Counted from the stretch's first letter, positions 42,809-51,863 are shown. The stretch: 64,000 nucleotides of DNA from Sphingopyxis sp. (GCA_002733865.1 NVXM01000034.1:1-64000), one strand, 5' to 3'. Notes: a model not told the origin generated them from the sequence alone. A program made the numbers and translations.

Positions 42809-43849
42809 TCAGGCAGCGAGCGCGACAGCGCTTGCGGCATCCTGACTCGGCGGGTGGCCATACCAGCTGGTAAAGGCTCGGGTGAAGGCACTGAGTTCGC
42901 TGTAGCCGAGCTTGGAGGCTATCTCGGAGAGGTTTCTTGTGCCTTCAAGAAAGTAGAGATGGCAGGTATCGCGCCGCACTTTGCCGAGCAACTCACGGTA
43001 GGACTGGCCTTCCGCAACCAGCTTGCGTCGCAAGGTCCGCTCCGCCATGCCAAAGGTCATAGCAGCTGCATCTAGGCTGAGACCTGACTTGTCGAGCAGA
43101 TATAACAGATACTCATAGGTCAATTTTGCAAGATTCTCGCGCTCAAATCTGGCCCGCGCGAAATACGCAGCCCGCTTCTGGCTAGCGGAGATAATTGCGG
43201 GATTATGGCCTGCCAAAGGCTTGCTCATGACGAAGCGATGATATTCAAGATATGTCGATGGTCGGTTAAAATGGCAGGGAATCGGGGCACTATTCGAGCT
43301 TTCATCTGGAAAACCCCTGAAGCCCTCGGGTCGGGGATTGGCGAAATGCGCGGCCCTTACAGTTTTAAAATGTCCGCCCGAAAGTAGCTGTCCACAATGG
43401 TAGACCAGGGCAAAGAGGATCGGCGCAAGATCGGGCGACGCGGGGCTGTCATGACACCAGACCAAGCGGTCACCCGATGACAACGGCATAAGCTTCACCA
43501 CCGGCTTTTCGCCACCCAGACGCTGTTGCGCGATGAGATGGATCAATGCTTCGCCGAAACTGGGATGGAAAAATGCTGTGAAGCCAGGATCGGAGAAACC
43601 GCGCGGGACCATATGTCGTCCGATGGCCGAATGGATATCCGGCCGATTAAGCTCTTCCTGAGCCGCAGCACAGAGATTGGAAATCGCATCATCGCCCAAG
43701 TGATGGGCGGGATCTCGCAATTCTGGTTCAGAACACCGCAGTGCGCTCAGCAGTCTCGGCTTTCTGGCTTCCAGAGCGTGACAACTGAGATAGGCGCGAA
43801 AAACAAACTGAGCCGAGACCTTCAAATGCGGGGATACCGGATAGTTCAT
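42809..43849 (-). CDS. AraC-family transcriptional regulator
   Basis: A 346-residue regulator. Residues 1-220 form an AraC-type ligand-sensing domain (SDPGFTAFFHPSFGEALIHLIAQQRL, KLMPLSSGDRLVWCHD). Residues 240-330 hold the two helix-turn-helix units (LSLDAAAMTFGMAERTLRRKLVAEGQSYRELLGKVRRDTCHLYF, then LSEIASKLGYSELSAFTRAFTSWYGHPPS). The layout is of the OruR/ArgR-like group with an N-terminal arabinose-binding-like domain. The target genes are not evident; neighbours are tRNA-Val and fabH. Confidence 0.9.
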   Translation of the reverse strand: MNYPVSPHLKVSAQFVFRAYLSCHALEARKPRLLSALRCSEPELRDPAHHLGDDAISNLCAAAQEELNRPDIHSAIGRHMVPRGFSDPGFTAFFHPSFGEALIHLIAQQRLGGEKPVVKLMPLSSGDRLVWCHDSPASPDLAPILFALVYHCGQLLSGGHFKTVRAAHFANPRPEGFRGFPDESSNSAPIPCHFNRPSTYLEYHRFVMSKPLAGHNPAIISASQKRAAYFARARFERENLAKLTYEYLLYLLDKSGLSLDAAAMTFGMAERTLRRKLVAEGQSYRELLGKVRRDTCHLYFLEGTRNLSEIASKLGYSELSAFTRAFTSWYGHPPSQDAASAVALAA

Positions 43850-43960
43850 GTCGGCAAGCTAGAAGCCGGATTGCATTTCGCTCAACTGGCTTTCGACAAG
43901 CATGCAAAATCGGCGACGAAAACGACCACATTCATCAATCTGCGATATACAATATCACAT

Positions 43961-44932
43961 CTAATATCGGATAACCGATGCACCCCATGTGAATCCGCCG
44001 CCCATGGCTTCCAGAACCAGCAAGTCTCCGGCTTTGATTCGTCCATCGCGCACCGCGGTGTCGAGGGCGAGCGGGACCGATGCTGCCGACGTATTTGCGT
44101 GCATATCGACGGTCTTGATCACTTTTTCCGGAGCAAGATTGAGCTTTTTAGCCGTCGCATCCAGGATTCGAGCATTCGCCTGATGGGGAACGAGCCAGTC
44201 GATATTTTCGATCGGTTCCCCGGCTTCTTCCAGCACCTCGTTGAGCACCGCAGACAAGTTGACAACCGCATGGCGGAACACCTCGCGGCCCTTCATGCGC
44301 AGCTTGCCGACCGTCCCTGTAGTGCCCGCGCCGCCGTCAACATATAATAGCTGATTATGGGCACCATCCGCGTGCAACCGGGTGGCCAAAATGCCTCTCT
44401 CGCCTTGCTCGCCCGACAGCACCACGGCACCTGCCCCGTCGCCGAACAGCACACAGGTTCCGCGATCATCCCAATCCAGTATCCGGCTGAATGTCTCCGC
44501 GCCGATCACCAAAGCGTTTTGCGCGCTCCCGGCCCGGATCATGCTTTCGGCTACCGATAGAGCATATAGGAAGCCCGAGCAGACCGCAGCAACATCAAAA
44601 GCCACACAACCATTACAACCCAGCGCATCCTGCACGATGGTGGCCGTCGCTGGAAATGTCTGATCCGGTGTGGCCGTCGCGAGCACAATGAGATCAATAT
44701 CGGCACTGGTAAAATCAGCCGCCTCCATTGCCTTTCGCGCCGCTTCTATCGCCAGCGTGGATGTTGTCTCGTCATCTTCAGCGATATGGCGGAACCGGAT
44801 ACCCGTGCGTTCAACAATCCATTCGTCGGTTGTATCAACGCGCTCGGCGAGCTCAGCATTGGATACGCGGTTGCGCGGCAGGGCTGAGCCAGTTCCCTTG
44901 ATCACGGCTCTTCGGCCGGCAGCAATGTTCAT
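43961..44932 (-). CDS. fabH: 3-oxoacyl-ACP synthase III
   Basis: A 323-residue enzyme that starts fatty-acid elongation by condensing acetyl-CoA with malonyl-ACP. The catalytic triad is visible: Cys118 in AAVCSGF, His in VPHQANARIL and Asn in MHANTSAAS. Other signatures are TGSALPRNRVSN and VERTGIRFRHIAE. Its ATG overlaps the stop of plsX by four bases. Together with rpmF it forms the classical lipid/ribosome operon. Confidence 0.96.
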   Translation of the reverse strand: MNIAAGRRAVIKGTGSALPRNRVSNAELAERVDTTDEWIVERTGIRFRHIAEDDETTSTLAIEAARKAMEAADFTSADIDLIVLATATPDQTFPATATIVQDALGCNGCVAFDVAAVCSGFLYALSVAESMIRAGSAQNALVIGAETFSRILDWDDRGTCVLFGDGAGAVVLSGEQGERGILATRLHADGAHNQLLYVDGGAGTTGTVGKLRMKGREVFRHAVVNLSAVLNEVLEEAGEPIENIDWLVPHQANARILDATAKKLNLAPEKVIKTVDMHANTSAASVPLALDTAVRDGRIKAGDLLVLEAMGGGFTWGASVIRY

Positions 44933-45978
44933 TTCGCAACCTCGGATACCGGCGCAGCTTCGCTGATCTTCTTCAAGTCTTCGCTGATACGTTCCAGAAT
45001 ACTGTCTTCAACCAGTCGTGCGGCTACTTCCACCGCGTTGGCCACTCCCTTTGGATCTGCGCTACCATGGCTTTTGACCACCACCCCGTTCAGGCCCAGA
45101 AACACGGCTCCATTATGATTATTGGGATCGAGTTCATCGCGCAACATTTCCGTCGCTGGCCGGGAAATCAGGAACCCAATCTTGGACCGCAGACTGCTCA
45201 AAAAGCTTCGCTTCAACAGATCTGTGACAAAGCGAGCGGTTCCTTCCAGCGCCTTAAGCGCCACATTCCCTGAAAAGCCGTCGGTCACAATCACATCGGC
45301 TTCGCCGGTGGATATCTTGTCCGCCTCGGTAAATCCGAGAAAGTTCATATGCAGACCAGCGGCACCTTTCAGCGTCGCGGCGGCTTCCTGAATGGTACCG
45401 GTGCCCTTTGCCTCTTCGGTACCGATATTAAGCAGCTTCACTTTCGGCCGATCGAAGCCGTGCATGATCCGACTGTAGGCAGCGCCCATGACAGCAAACT
45501 GCACCAGGTTTCGGCTATTGCATTCTGTATTCGCGCCCAGATCCAGCATCACCACATCGGTGTCTTTCAACGTCGGCAATAGCGCGGATAACGCCGGCCG
45601 GTCGATTCCTGGCATGGTGCGCAACGCGAGCTTGGCAATCGCCATCAGCGCGCCGGTGTTACCAGCACTGACGGCGGCACTGACTTCGCCGGTTTTGACG
45701 GCATTGACTGCCATACCCATTGAGGTGGTCTTGGAAGAGCGCAGCGCTTGTCCCGGCTTGTCCTCGCCCGACACAACATCCGGCGCGTGCAATATTTCAG
45801 ACGCTGCGCTGAGATTGGGGTGATCCTTCAGCGCCTCTTTAATCTGCGCCTCGTCACCGACGAAAAGAAACTGAAAACCGGCATGACGGTGCCGTGCAAG
45901 TGCTGCACCAGCAACCATGACGCGCGGGCCTTCATCTCCGCCCATCGCATCAATCGCGATTCGCGGCCTCATTCCCAC
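44929..45978 (-). CDS. plsX: Phosphate acyltransferase
   Basis: A 349-residue PlsX, which makes acyl-phosphate from acyl-ACP for phospholipid synthesis. Signatures are IAIDAMGGDEGP, VSAGNTGALMAIAKLALRTMPGIDRPALSALLPT, MLDLGANTECNSRNLVQFAVMG and VIVTDGFSGNVALKALEGTA. A GTG at 45978 follows GGGGAA; an ATG two codons later is an equal choice. It overlaps fabH and follows rpmF by 46 bp. Confidence 0.95.
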   Translation of the reverse strand: MGMRPRIAIDAMGGDEGPRVMVAGAALARHRHAGFQFLFVGDEAQIKEALKDHPNLSAASEILHAPDVVSGEDKPGQALRSSKTTSMGMAVNAVKTGEVSAAVSAGNTGALMAIAKLALRTMPGIDRPALSALLPTLKDTDVVMLDLGANTECNSRNLVQFAVMGAAYSRIMHGFDRPKVKLLNIGTEEAKGTGTIQEAAATLKGAAGLHMNFLGFTEADKISTGEADVIVTDGFSGNVALKALEGTARFVTDLLKRSFLSSLRSKIGFLISRPATEMLRDELDPNNHNGAVFLGLNGVVVKSHGSADPKGVANAVEVAARLVEDSILERISEDLKKISEAAPVSEVAK

Positions 45979-46024
45979 CGGTTATTCCCCTTTTTTGCGC
46001 GTCAGAAGCCGAGAGACTAGCCGA

Positions 46025-46204
46025 TTAAAGATCAGCGGCCAAGACTTCACGGCCATTATAATGACCGCAAGCTCCGCACAAATGGTGCGGGCGCTTCAAT
46101 TCGCCGCAATTCGGGCATTCCTGATAAGCTTCGACTTTCAAAGCATCATGAGACCGGCGCATTCCGCGCTTGGACGGCGTAGTTTTTCTTTTAGGTACAG
46201 CCAT
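46025..46204 (-). CDS. rpmF: 50S ribosomal protein L32
   Basis: A 59-residue L32: MAVPKRKTTPSKRGMRRSHD at the start, then YQECPNCGELKRPHHLCGACGHYNGRE, with two CxxC pairs (CPNC and CGAC) that form the zinc site. The length is typical. It begins the rpmF-plsX-fabH operon, in which ribosome and lipid synthesis genes are co-transcribed in many bacteria. Confidence 0.96.
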   Translation of the reverse strand: MAVPKRKTTPSKRGMRRSHDALKVEAYQECPNCGELKRPHHLCGACGHYNGREVLAADL

Positions 46205-46415
46205 TGCTAAGCCTGTTCTTTACATTAAAAATACATAGCATGCTCAATATGCCAATCAGCCAAGTCTAACAAACCAGTCCCTGATATTGCAGAGAATCGC
46301 TTGGTCTTGGTTCAGCAGATTGCACGCGAAGGGGCGCGTATAATGAATTTCCTGTGCGTTGCAAGCATTGAGCTTCTATAGCAGCTCTATAATTTTCATA
46401 TTTTTGGGGGACAAG

Positions 46416-46808
46416 ATGATTTTACCGATAACATTGACCGTGGCCGGCATCGCGGCGCTGATCAATATCTGGCTTATGTTTCGCGTGGGCCAGGTCAGGA
46501 CCAGCGAGAAAATAAGTGTCGGTGATGGCGGCAATGAGAAAGTCATCCGCCGCATGCGGGCGCACAGCAACTATATCGAAAGTGCGCCATTCATCATCCT
46601 TCTGGTCGCCGCAATCGAGCTTGCCAGCACGACATCACCCGTCTGGTTGTGGATCGTCAGCGGCCTTTATCTGCTGGGCCGCGTCGCCCATGGTATCGGC
46701 ATGGATGACGGCAAATTCGGCAAAGGCCGGATGATTGGTACCATCATAACCATGCTCACCCTGCTCGGGCTCGGTATTTACGCTATTTTGATCCCCTACT
46801 TAGGGTGA
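46416..46808 (+). CDS. MAPEG-family membrane protein
   Basis: A 130-residue protein with four helices. The MAPEG signature is VIRRMRAHSNYIESAPFIILLVAAIEL, with an Arg-rich helix and the conserved Asn. The ATG at 46416 follows GGGGG. Family members are glutathione- or eicosanoid-type membrane enzymes; bacterial ones are poorly defined. It stands alone. Confidence 0.85.
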   Translation: MILPITLTVAGIAALINIWLMFRVGQVRTSEKISVGDGGNEKVIRRMRAHSNYIESAPFIILLVAAIELASTTSPVWLWIVSGLYLLGRVAHGIGMDDGKFGKGRMIGTIITMLTLLGLGIYAILIPYLG

Positions 46809-46871
46809 TCAAAGTGGGCTGATGAGGAGTAATATTTCGCAAAATCGCTGCTATTACAGGCTTAAATCCTC

Positions 46872-47438
46872 TCAAACAGCGGGCGCGGTATCAGCACGCA
46901 TATGGGGCAGTAGATGCGGGATGTAATCCGCCTTGCCTAGCTCGACCTTTTCAACGCGCAGAATCGCATAAGCCGTCATCAGATGAAAATAAAATTGGGG
47001 CAGCGTCCAGTCGCGCGCATATTGTTCCGCCGTCAGATCAAAGATCATGCCGCTCGGAAGCGCATGGGCGATCTGTGCTTCAGGGTCCTCATCAATCGCT
47101 GCCGGACCAACAGCCTCCAACATCGCGATCGTTTCCGAGATGCGAATTTGTGCATCCGCGATCGATCCGGGTTGCTCACCGGCATTTCGCCCCTCATCGA
47201 CCAAATTCGCCAAACCCGCCGGGAAAACCTCCCCCTGGAGCCGGAAAACAGCTTCTTGTGCCTGTACGCAAGCAAAACGTATCTGCGTCGATAACGGGAA
47301 CATGTCGGGAGCCAGACGGGCCGACAGCAGCGATTCGGCTTCAGAAGCCCCCATCTGCATCTGCGCTTTCTTCAGCCAGCCAGAGAGGGCGGTCAGCATC
47401 TGTATATATGTCGGCACAAGCAGTTTCGTGAAAGACAT
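46872..47438 (-). CDS. DUF1993-family protein
   Basis: A 188-residue protein: TKLLVPTYIQMLTALSGWLKKAQMQMG, APDMFPLSTQIRFACVQAQEAVFRLQGE, then DWTLPQFYFHLMTAYAILRV near the C-terminus. This matches DUF1993, a DinB-like four-helix family of unknown function whose members may bind metal. It is not near an obvious partner gene. Confidence 0.87.
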   Translation of the reverse strand: MSFTKLLVPTYIQMLTALSGWLKKAQMQMGASEAESLLSARLAPDMFPLSTQIRFACVQAQEAVFRLQGEVFPAGLANLVDEGRNAGEQPGSIADAQIRISETIAMLEAVGPAAIDEDPEAQIAHALPSGMIFDLTAEQYARDWTLPQFYFHLMTAYAILRVEKVELGKADYIPHLLPHMRADTAPAV

Positions 47439-47513
47439 CTGTTTCCGTTCATTATCTATAATATGCCGGGAGCCAGAGGTGTTTGGCTGTCGGGCGGTTG
47501 TGGAATGCAGAGA

Positions 47514-48176
47514 CTACCGAGCCGCCAATACATCGTCGGCGACAAAGGCATTGGTTTTGCGCTCATAGCCAAACTGGCTGGTCGGACCGTGACCAGGAAT
47601 GAACGTCACGTCATCACCCAGGGGCCAGAGCTTCTGGGTGATGGCATTGATCAGGTCTTGATGATTACCACGTGGGAAATCGGTACGACCGATCGATCCC
47701 TGGAAAATAACGTCGCCAACCACAGCCAGCTTCGATGGCTGGTGATAGAAAATTACATGGCCCGGCGTATGACCGGGACAATGAATGACGTCGAGTACCA
47801 GCTCACCAACGGTCACTTGGTCGCCGTCGTTCAGCCAGCGGTCTGGCTCAAAGCTTTTCGCCACCATGCCGTAGCGCGCTCCATCACCATCAAGCTGGTC
47901 AATCCAGAACAGATCATCCTTATGGGGACCTTCGATCGGAATACCGAGTTCCTCGGCCAGCATTCCCGCTTGGCCGCAATGATCGAGATGGCCGTGAGTG
48001 ATGATGATCTTTTCTAGATCAACGCCATGCTCCTCGACCGCGGCCTTCAACCGCGACAAATCGCCGCCAGGATCGCTGAGTGCGGCCTTGTTGGTTTTTG
48101 TGCACCACAAAAGGGTGCAATTTTGCTGAAGCGGAGTGACCGGAATTATCACGGCCTTCAAGGGTGCATCTGTCAT
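47514..48176 (-). CDS. MBL-fold hydrolase, glyoxalase II-like
   Basis: A 220-residue metallo-beta-lactamase-fold hydrolase. The metal motif is HGHLDH (His61, His63, Asp65, His66), with further ligands in HCPGHTPGH, VVGDVIF and IPGHGPTS. Its small size and QNCTLLWCTKTNKAALSDPGGD start match the YcbL-type group of glyoxalase II-like enzymes, which hydrolyse thioesters such as S-lactoylglutathione. The window also encodes GshA, but the link is only suggestive. Confidence 0.88.
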   Translation of the reverse strand: MTDAPLKAVIIPVTPLQQNCTLLWCTKTNKAALSDPGGDLSRLKAAVEEHGVDLEKIIITHGHLDHCGQAGMLAEELGIPIEGPHKDDLFWIDQLDGDGARYGMVAKSFEPDRWLNDGDQVTVGELVLDVIHCPGHTPGHVIFYHQPSKLAVVGDVIFQGSIGRTDFPRGNHQDLINAITQKLWPLGDDVTFIPGHGPTSQFGYERKTNAFVADDVLAAR

Positions 48177-48232
48177 GACAAGCTATTTGGCGTCAACACA
48201 GACAAGTTGCAACCCGCCTAATGACAGGCTGC

Positions 48233-48886
48233 TCAAAGCCGCCGCCCTGTCCAGACGACCCTTCCAATGATATTCACACTTTCCGCGCTGACATCTTCCC
48301 AATCGGGATATTGCGGATTGTCGCTGCGGACCGATAGCTTTCCGGAAGGCGCCATGGCGATGCGCTTGACGAGCAGGACGTCATCCATCCGCAGCACATA
48401 TATGCCATCGCGCAAGGGCCGGGACGCAGCGCTGTGATCGACCATGATGTCATCGCCATCGCCTAATGTCGGATCCATCGAATCGCCATCCACCACAATC
48501 AGCGACAGATTCGCGGGATCGGTGCCAAGCCGCCTCAGCCATTTGGGCGCGAACCCCATGGATTCTGCATATTCGTCATCAGCCAATGATCCCGGACCAG
48601 CCGAAGCACCGACCTGCAAGCGCTTGATTCGAAGCAGGCTATCGAAATTTTTCCGGCGCGGCCCCGAATGACCAGGAACCACAGGAGCGCCGAGCAAGCG
48701 CTCCTCCACGCCATAGAATTCTGCCAGCCGTCGCCTGTCATCTTCGTCCAGCTTCTTCGGTGACCCCCGCCTGATATATTGCTGAATATAGGCAGGATTT
48801 TTCCCCAGCATTTTGGAGATCGCAGCAAAATCATGCCCGTTCTCACGGATGAGTTTCTCCAGATTGGCGCGCGGGTCATCGGTCAC
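48233..48886 (-). CDS. S24/LexA-type peptidase with helix-turn-helix (C2-repressor-like)
   Basis: A 217-residue regulator. A helix-turn-helix is at residues 8-40 (LEKLIRENGHDFAAISKMLGKNPAYIQQYIRRG). The S24 peptidase domain has the catalytic serine in VDGDSMDP (Ser136) and the lysine in LLVKRIAM (Lys174), so autocleavage is expected. Residues 94-98 (SAGPG) hold a possible Ala-Gly cut site. The GTG at 48886 is favoured by homologue-like sequence; an ATG at 48943 lies within the operator (48928-48955), so an upstream start is unlikely. It probably represses itself and the divergent small genes. Confidence 0.85.
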   Translation of the reverse strand: MTDDPRANLEKLIRENGHDFAAISKMLGKNPAYIQQYIRRGSPKKLDEDDRRRLAEFYGVEERLLGAPVVPGHSGPRRKNFDSLLRIKRLQVGASAGPGSLADDEYAESMGFAPKWLRRLGTDPANLSLIVVDGDSMDPTLGDGDDIMVDHSAASRPLRDGIYVLRMDDVLLVKRIAMAPSGKLSVRSDNPQYPDWEDVSAESVNIIGRVVWTGRRL

Positions 48887-48927
48887 AGTCCCAATGGCAT
48901 AGCGGCACCGGCCGAATTTAACAATAG

Positions 48928-48955
48928 GATATTTCCTAGACATGTAGGAAATATC
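48928..48955. promoter_or_regulatory. Strong palindromic operator between the S24 regulator and small genes
   Basis: An 11-bp arm GATATTTCCTA is followed after a 6-bp spacer (GACATG) by its exact reverse complement TAGGAAATATC. It lies 42 bp upstream of the S24 GTG. The symmetry and its position between divergent genes suggest a dimer-binding operator. A second weaker copy of the motif is at 48963-48978. Confidence 0.8.
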
Positions 48956-48962
48956 ATTTCAG

Positions 48963-48978
48963 ATAGGAACTTCCCTAT
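48963..48978. promoter_or_regulatory. Second, weaker operator-like palindrome
   Basis: ATAGG and CCTAT flank a 6-bp spacer (AACTTC), the same half-site logic (TAGG/CCTA) as the strong palindrome at 48928-48955, 7 bp away. Two adjacent sites suggest cooperative repressor binding. Confidence 0.55.
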
Positions 48979-49024
48979 TCAATGAGTCGTTTTTCCGGCG
49001 ACCGGAAGCTGAAGGAGATTACCA

Positions 49025-49213
49025 TTGCCCTTATTGCGCAAAATCGAAATATTCCTGAACGAAACGGACATGCCCTGGACCAGATTTGGGCGACTTGCTG
49101 TCCGTGACCCACGCTTTGTCCAGGATCTCCGCAACGGTCGCGAGCCCGGCAGGCTCGTCTCGGATCGCGTCGAGAAATTCATGAATATGTGGCAATCAGA
49201 TCATGCAGGCTGA
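49025..49213 (+). CDS. Small conserved hypothetical protein divergent from the S24 gene
   Basis: A 62-residue basic protein (LRKIEIFLNETDMPWTRFGRLAVRDPRFVQDLRNGREPGRLVSDRVEKFM). The pattern TRFGRLAxxDPRFVxDLRxGREP resembles a small helix-turn-helix protein found beside S24 genes in sphingomonads. The TTG start is supported by AAGGAG at 7 nt. It is transcribed away from the S24 gene across the operator, so it is probably regulated by it. It overlaps the next gene by 11 bp. Confidence 0.7.
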   Translation: MPLLRKIEIFLNETDMPWTRFGRLAVRDPRFVQDLRNGREPGRLVSDRVEKFMNMWQSDHAG

Positions 49214-49562
49214 TGCACCGCGCCAAAAACGCGTCAGGCGTGGCCCGGGCGCGCTCATTGGCGATCAGATCGCGGCACTGGTCGGAAGCCTGGGCCTCGT
49301 CACCTTGCAACACGAACGCGCGTGGGCGAGTATCACATTCTCCGGGACGCGCTATTCTTTTTCAATTGAATGGTCCGGCAATCGCGAATCGAACGCGATG
49401 CACGATCTGGTGCAATCACTGCCAGACCACGAATTCATCGTCCCACGCTATTTTGTCGCCGACCTATTAGTCAGAGAACAATCAGAATCCCGACTATTGC
49501 TGGACGTTCTTGCAATCGTCGATCCGGTTGAACATCACAAAGTCTGTCAGGGTCAGCGTTGA
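49203..49562 (+). CDS. Hypothetical protein, second gene of the S24-divergent pair
   Basis: A 119-residue protein: basic start (MQADAPRQKRVRRGPGALIGDQIAALVGSLGLV) and a globular remainder (WASITFSGTRYSFSIEWSGNRESNAMHDLVQSLPDHEFIVPRYFVADLLV). It overlaps the upstream gene by 11 bp, so the two are likely co-translated. I recognise no family; the position next to a DNA-binding pair suggests a regulatory or DNA-related role, which is speculative. Confidence 0.68.
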   Translation: MQADAPRQKRVRRGPGALIGDQIAALVGSLGLVTLQHERAWASITFSGTRYSFSIEWSGNRESNAMHDLVQSLPDHEFIVPRYFVADLLVREQSESRLLLDVLAIVDPVEHHKVCQGQR

Positions 49563-50629
49563 GCCGTCATACGCTCCAACGTTCCAAGCGCGGCCTTCAA
49601 AGCGGCATCCATATCAGCTCGTCGGTCGGCATTGTGATCAGCTTCGACGGAATCAACGGACCGGAGCGGCGGCATCGCGACCGGAGCCTCTGCCAATGGG
49701 GCCTCTGCGAATGGAACCTCGGCCAACGGGGCCTCTGGCGGAGAAACTTTTTCTTTTGCATCAGGCACCGAGGGCTCCGTGATTTCCCGATCGGCCTTAC
49801 TACTGCGCATCTGTAGTGCTTCCAGGCGTTCTAACCCGGCTTCCAGGCGATCCGCCAGTTGATCCAGCGACAGATCAGAAAGGTCGGATTTGGATGCTAC
49901 CGGTTCGGGCCGCTCGACATTATGTTGAGATTGATCCTGATCCGGTTGGTAATCAGACGGCATATCGACATACTTCTCGACAGGACCCTGGGCTTCCTGC
50001 GTAACAGTCGGCAGCGGTTTTGGCTCACCGGCTGAACTGGCGCAATCATCCGGCCCGGCTTTGTCAAACCGCTTGATTTTCTCTGACAGCGGCGCGCCGA
50101 GATCGGAGGCTGCAAAGATTGGCTGTCGCGCTGGAGCATCGGGATGGCGGTCTGCCCGCCTGATATCCGGTAGATCTTTCAGCTCGGTCACCTGGCCAGA
50201 TGATTTTTTGGGCTTTTTGAGAAATTTGGTCAGGGATTTCGCCGACAGATTGAGTTTGGGCAAGGCGCGCCGCGATCTGCTTTCATTTTCTTGGTCCGTC
50301 GACTCTGTCGCCACATTTTTCCGAATTGCCAAGCTCATATCCGAGCCTCCTTCATGTGATTTCGTTTTATGATTGAGGAATAAAAATAGCGCCGATGCAG
50401 AAACCAGGCCTGCGACAACGGCGATAAGCGCTCGCGCGGTATTGCCAAGCGGCGGGGCCGCAGCGGGAATGATCTCGGACAGTCCGGTCGCACCAACAAT
50501 ATTTTCAAGGTAAACGTGTGGCAACGTGGCAATAACCAAAGCTGCAGCGATACCGCCAGCCAAGGCTACAGCGGGTTGTTTAAACCGCGCAAAATCCTGC
50601 TCTATCTGATCCACATTCTTCTCCACCAT
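49553..50629 (-). CDS. Two-helix membrane protein with a repetitive acidic tail
   Basis: A 358-residue protein. Two hydrophobic helices lie in residues 15-85 (PAVALAGGIAAALVIATLPHV, ARALIAVVAGLVSASALFLFL). A long charged, disordered cytoplasmic region follows, ending in EAPLAEVPFAEAPLAEAPV and two helical segments (LDQLADRLEAGLERLEALQMR and DMDAALKAALGTLERM). It starts 1 bp after the glycosyltransferase gene ends, so the two are one operon. Function unknown; it may be a scaffold for the polysaccharide enzymes. Confidence 0.72.
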   Translation of the reverse strand: MVEKNVDQIEQDFARFKQPAVALAGGIAAALVIATLPHVYLENIVGATGLSEIIPAAAPPLGNTARALIAVVAGLVSASALFLFLNHKTKSHEGGSDMSLAIRKNVATESTDQENESRSRRALPKLNLSAKSLTKFLKKPKKSSGQVTELKDLPDIRRADRHPDAPARQPIFAASDLGAPLSEKIKRFDKAGPDDCASSAGEPKPLPTVTQEAQGPVEKYVDMPSDYQPDQDQSQHNVERPEPVASKSDLSDLSLDQLADRLEAGLERLEALQMRSSKADREITEPSVPDAKEKVSPPEAPLAEVPFAEAPLAEAPVAMPPLRSVDSVEADHNADRRADMDAALKAALGTLERMTAQR

Positions 50630-50630
50630 G

Positions 50631-51863
50631 TCATGCTGCGCGCTCCAACGATTTAAGCGCGATGAGCCTTTGGTAAACGGGAGTGTAACGCAAAATGTTT
50701 GACGACCAGTTACGATCTGTTTCGACAAATTTCTTGGCCGTTGCAATAGTTCGGCTCCATGCACCACGATTGTCGAGCAGACTCGCCAGCTTTTCCGCCA
50801 TTCTCTGCGGGTTGCCAGCGGCAAACAACGTGCCGGTGAGACCGTCCTCAATCAACTCTTTATGGCCGCCAACATCCGAAGCGGCCACGAGACGCCCTTG
50901 TGCCATGGCCTCAAGCGGCTTGAGAGGGGTCACGAGATCGGTCAACCGCATAGATTTGCGGGGATATACCATGATATCCATCAAACCATAGTAACGCTCG
51001 ACTTCCTCGTGCGGGACGCGACCGGTAAAGGTCACCGCAGAGTCCAACCTCAAACGCTTAACCTGATTTTTCAGTGAATCTTCCATCGGCCCACCACCTA
51101 CCAGCAGCAAATGAGCTTGCGGGTGAGAAGCCTGCAGCAGCGGCATAGCCGCGATCAGATCATCAAGGCCTTCATAATCATAAAAGCTGCCGATAAATCC
51201 CATGACTGACTTGTCGGCCAATCCCAGCTCAGACAAGAAGGTCTCGTCGCGGGCCGGCGGCTGACCGAACAAGTCGAGATCTACGCCATTTGGCGAGACT
51301 GTTATTTTGGCCGGTTTTACGCCCCGGGCAATCAAGTCTGCCCGCAAACCATCGCAGATCACCGCGACCGCATCGGCACCATTGACGACATGGTTCTCCA
51401 GTTGCCGCGTTAACCAGTAACGCGGGCTATGTTCCTTGCCGGTACCATTGCCGACCGCTGCATCTTCCCAAAAAGCCCGGATTTCATAGACTAGAGGCAA
51501 GCCAGTCTTCTCCGCGACCCGCAAGGCAGCCAGGCCGTTCAGCGCAGGCGAATGGGCGTGCAGGATGTCCGGCTGCCATTCACGAGCGACTTGCTCGACG
51601 CGATCTGCGAGCGCCGCGACCTCCCGCCATTCGCGGATTGGGGACGGCCCTTGCACCTGTGCCAGAGTGCGGAAAAACTGAAGGCCATCAAATTCTTCGG
51701 CAGCCTGCTTAGAGACATAGCCATGCTGATTCTGACGAACACCAGTGACACCGGCCACGGTCAAACCGCTGGCAATTTGGGCCTTCATTATCGCCCGCGT
51801 ACGAAAGCAATAGCCGCTGTGCAACGGCAGGCTATGATCCAATATGTGTAATATTCGTGTCAT
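50631..51863 (-). CDS. Glycosyltransferase family 4, exosortase-A-associated type
   Basis: A 410-residue GT-B glycosyltransferase. The start ILHILDHSLPLHSGYCFRTRAI is characteristic of the exosortase-A-associated family. The nucleotide-sugar domain has VSPNGVDLDLF, VGGGPMEDSLKNQ and PRKSMRLTDLVTPLKPLEAMAQGRLVAASDVGGHKELI. Such enzymes build exopolysaccharide or S-layer glycan in organisms with PEP-CTERM sorting. The ATG at 51863 gives the family-like start. No exosortase gene is inside the window; it may lie elsewhere. Confidence 0.88.
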   Translation of the reverse strand: MTRILHILDHSLPLHSGYCFRTRAIMKAQIASGLTVAGVTGVRQNQHGYVSKQAAEEFDGLQFFRTLAQVQGPSPIREWREVAALADRVEQVAREWQPDILHAHSPALNGLAALRVAEKTGLPLVYEIRAFWEDAAVGNGTGKEHSPRYWLTRQLENHVVNGADAVAVICDGLRADLIARGVKPAKITVSPNGVDLDLFGQPPARDETFLSELGLADKSVMGFIGSFYDYEGLDDLIAAMPLLQASHPQAHLLLVGGGPMEDSLKNQVKRLRLDSAVTFTGRVPHEEVERYYGLMDIMVYPRKSMRLTDLVTPLKPLEAMAQGRLVAASDVGGHKELIEDGLTGTLFAAGNPQRMAEKLASLLDNRGAWSRTIATAKKFVETDRNWSSNILRYTPVYQRLIALKSLERAA

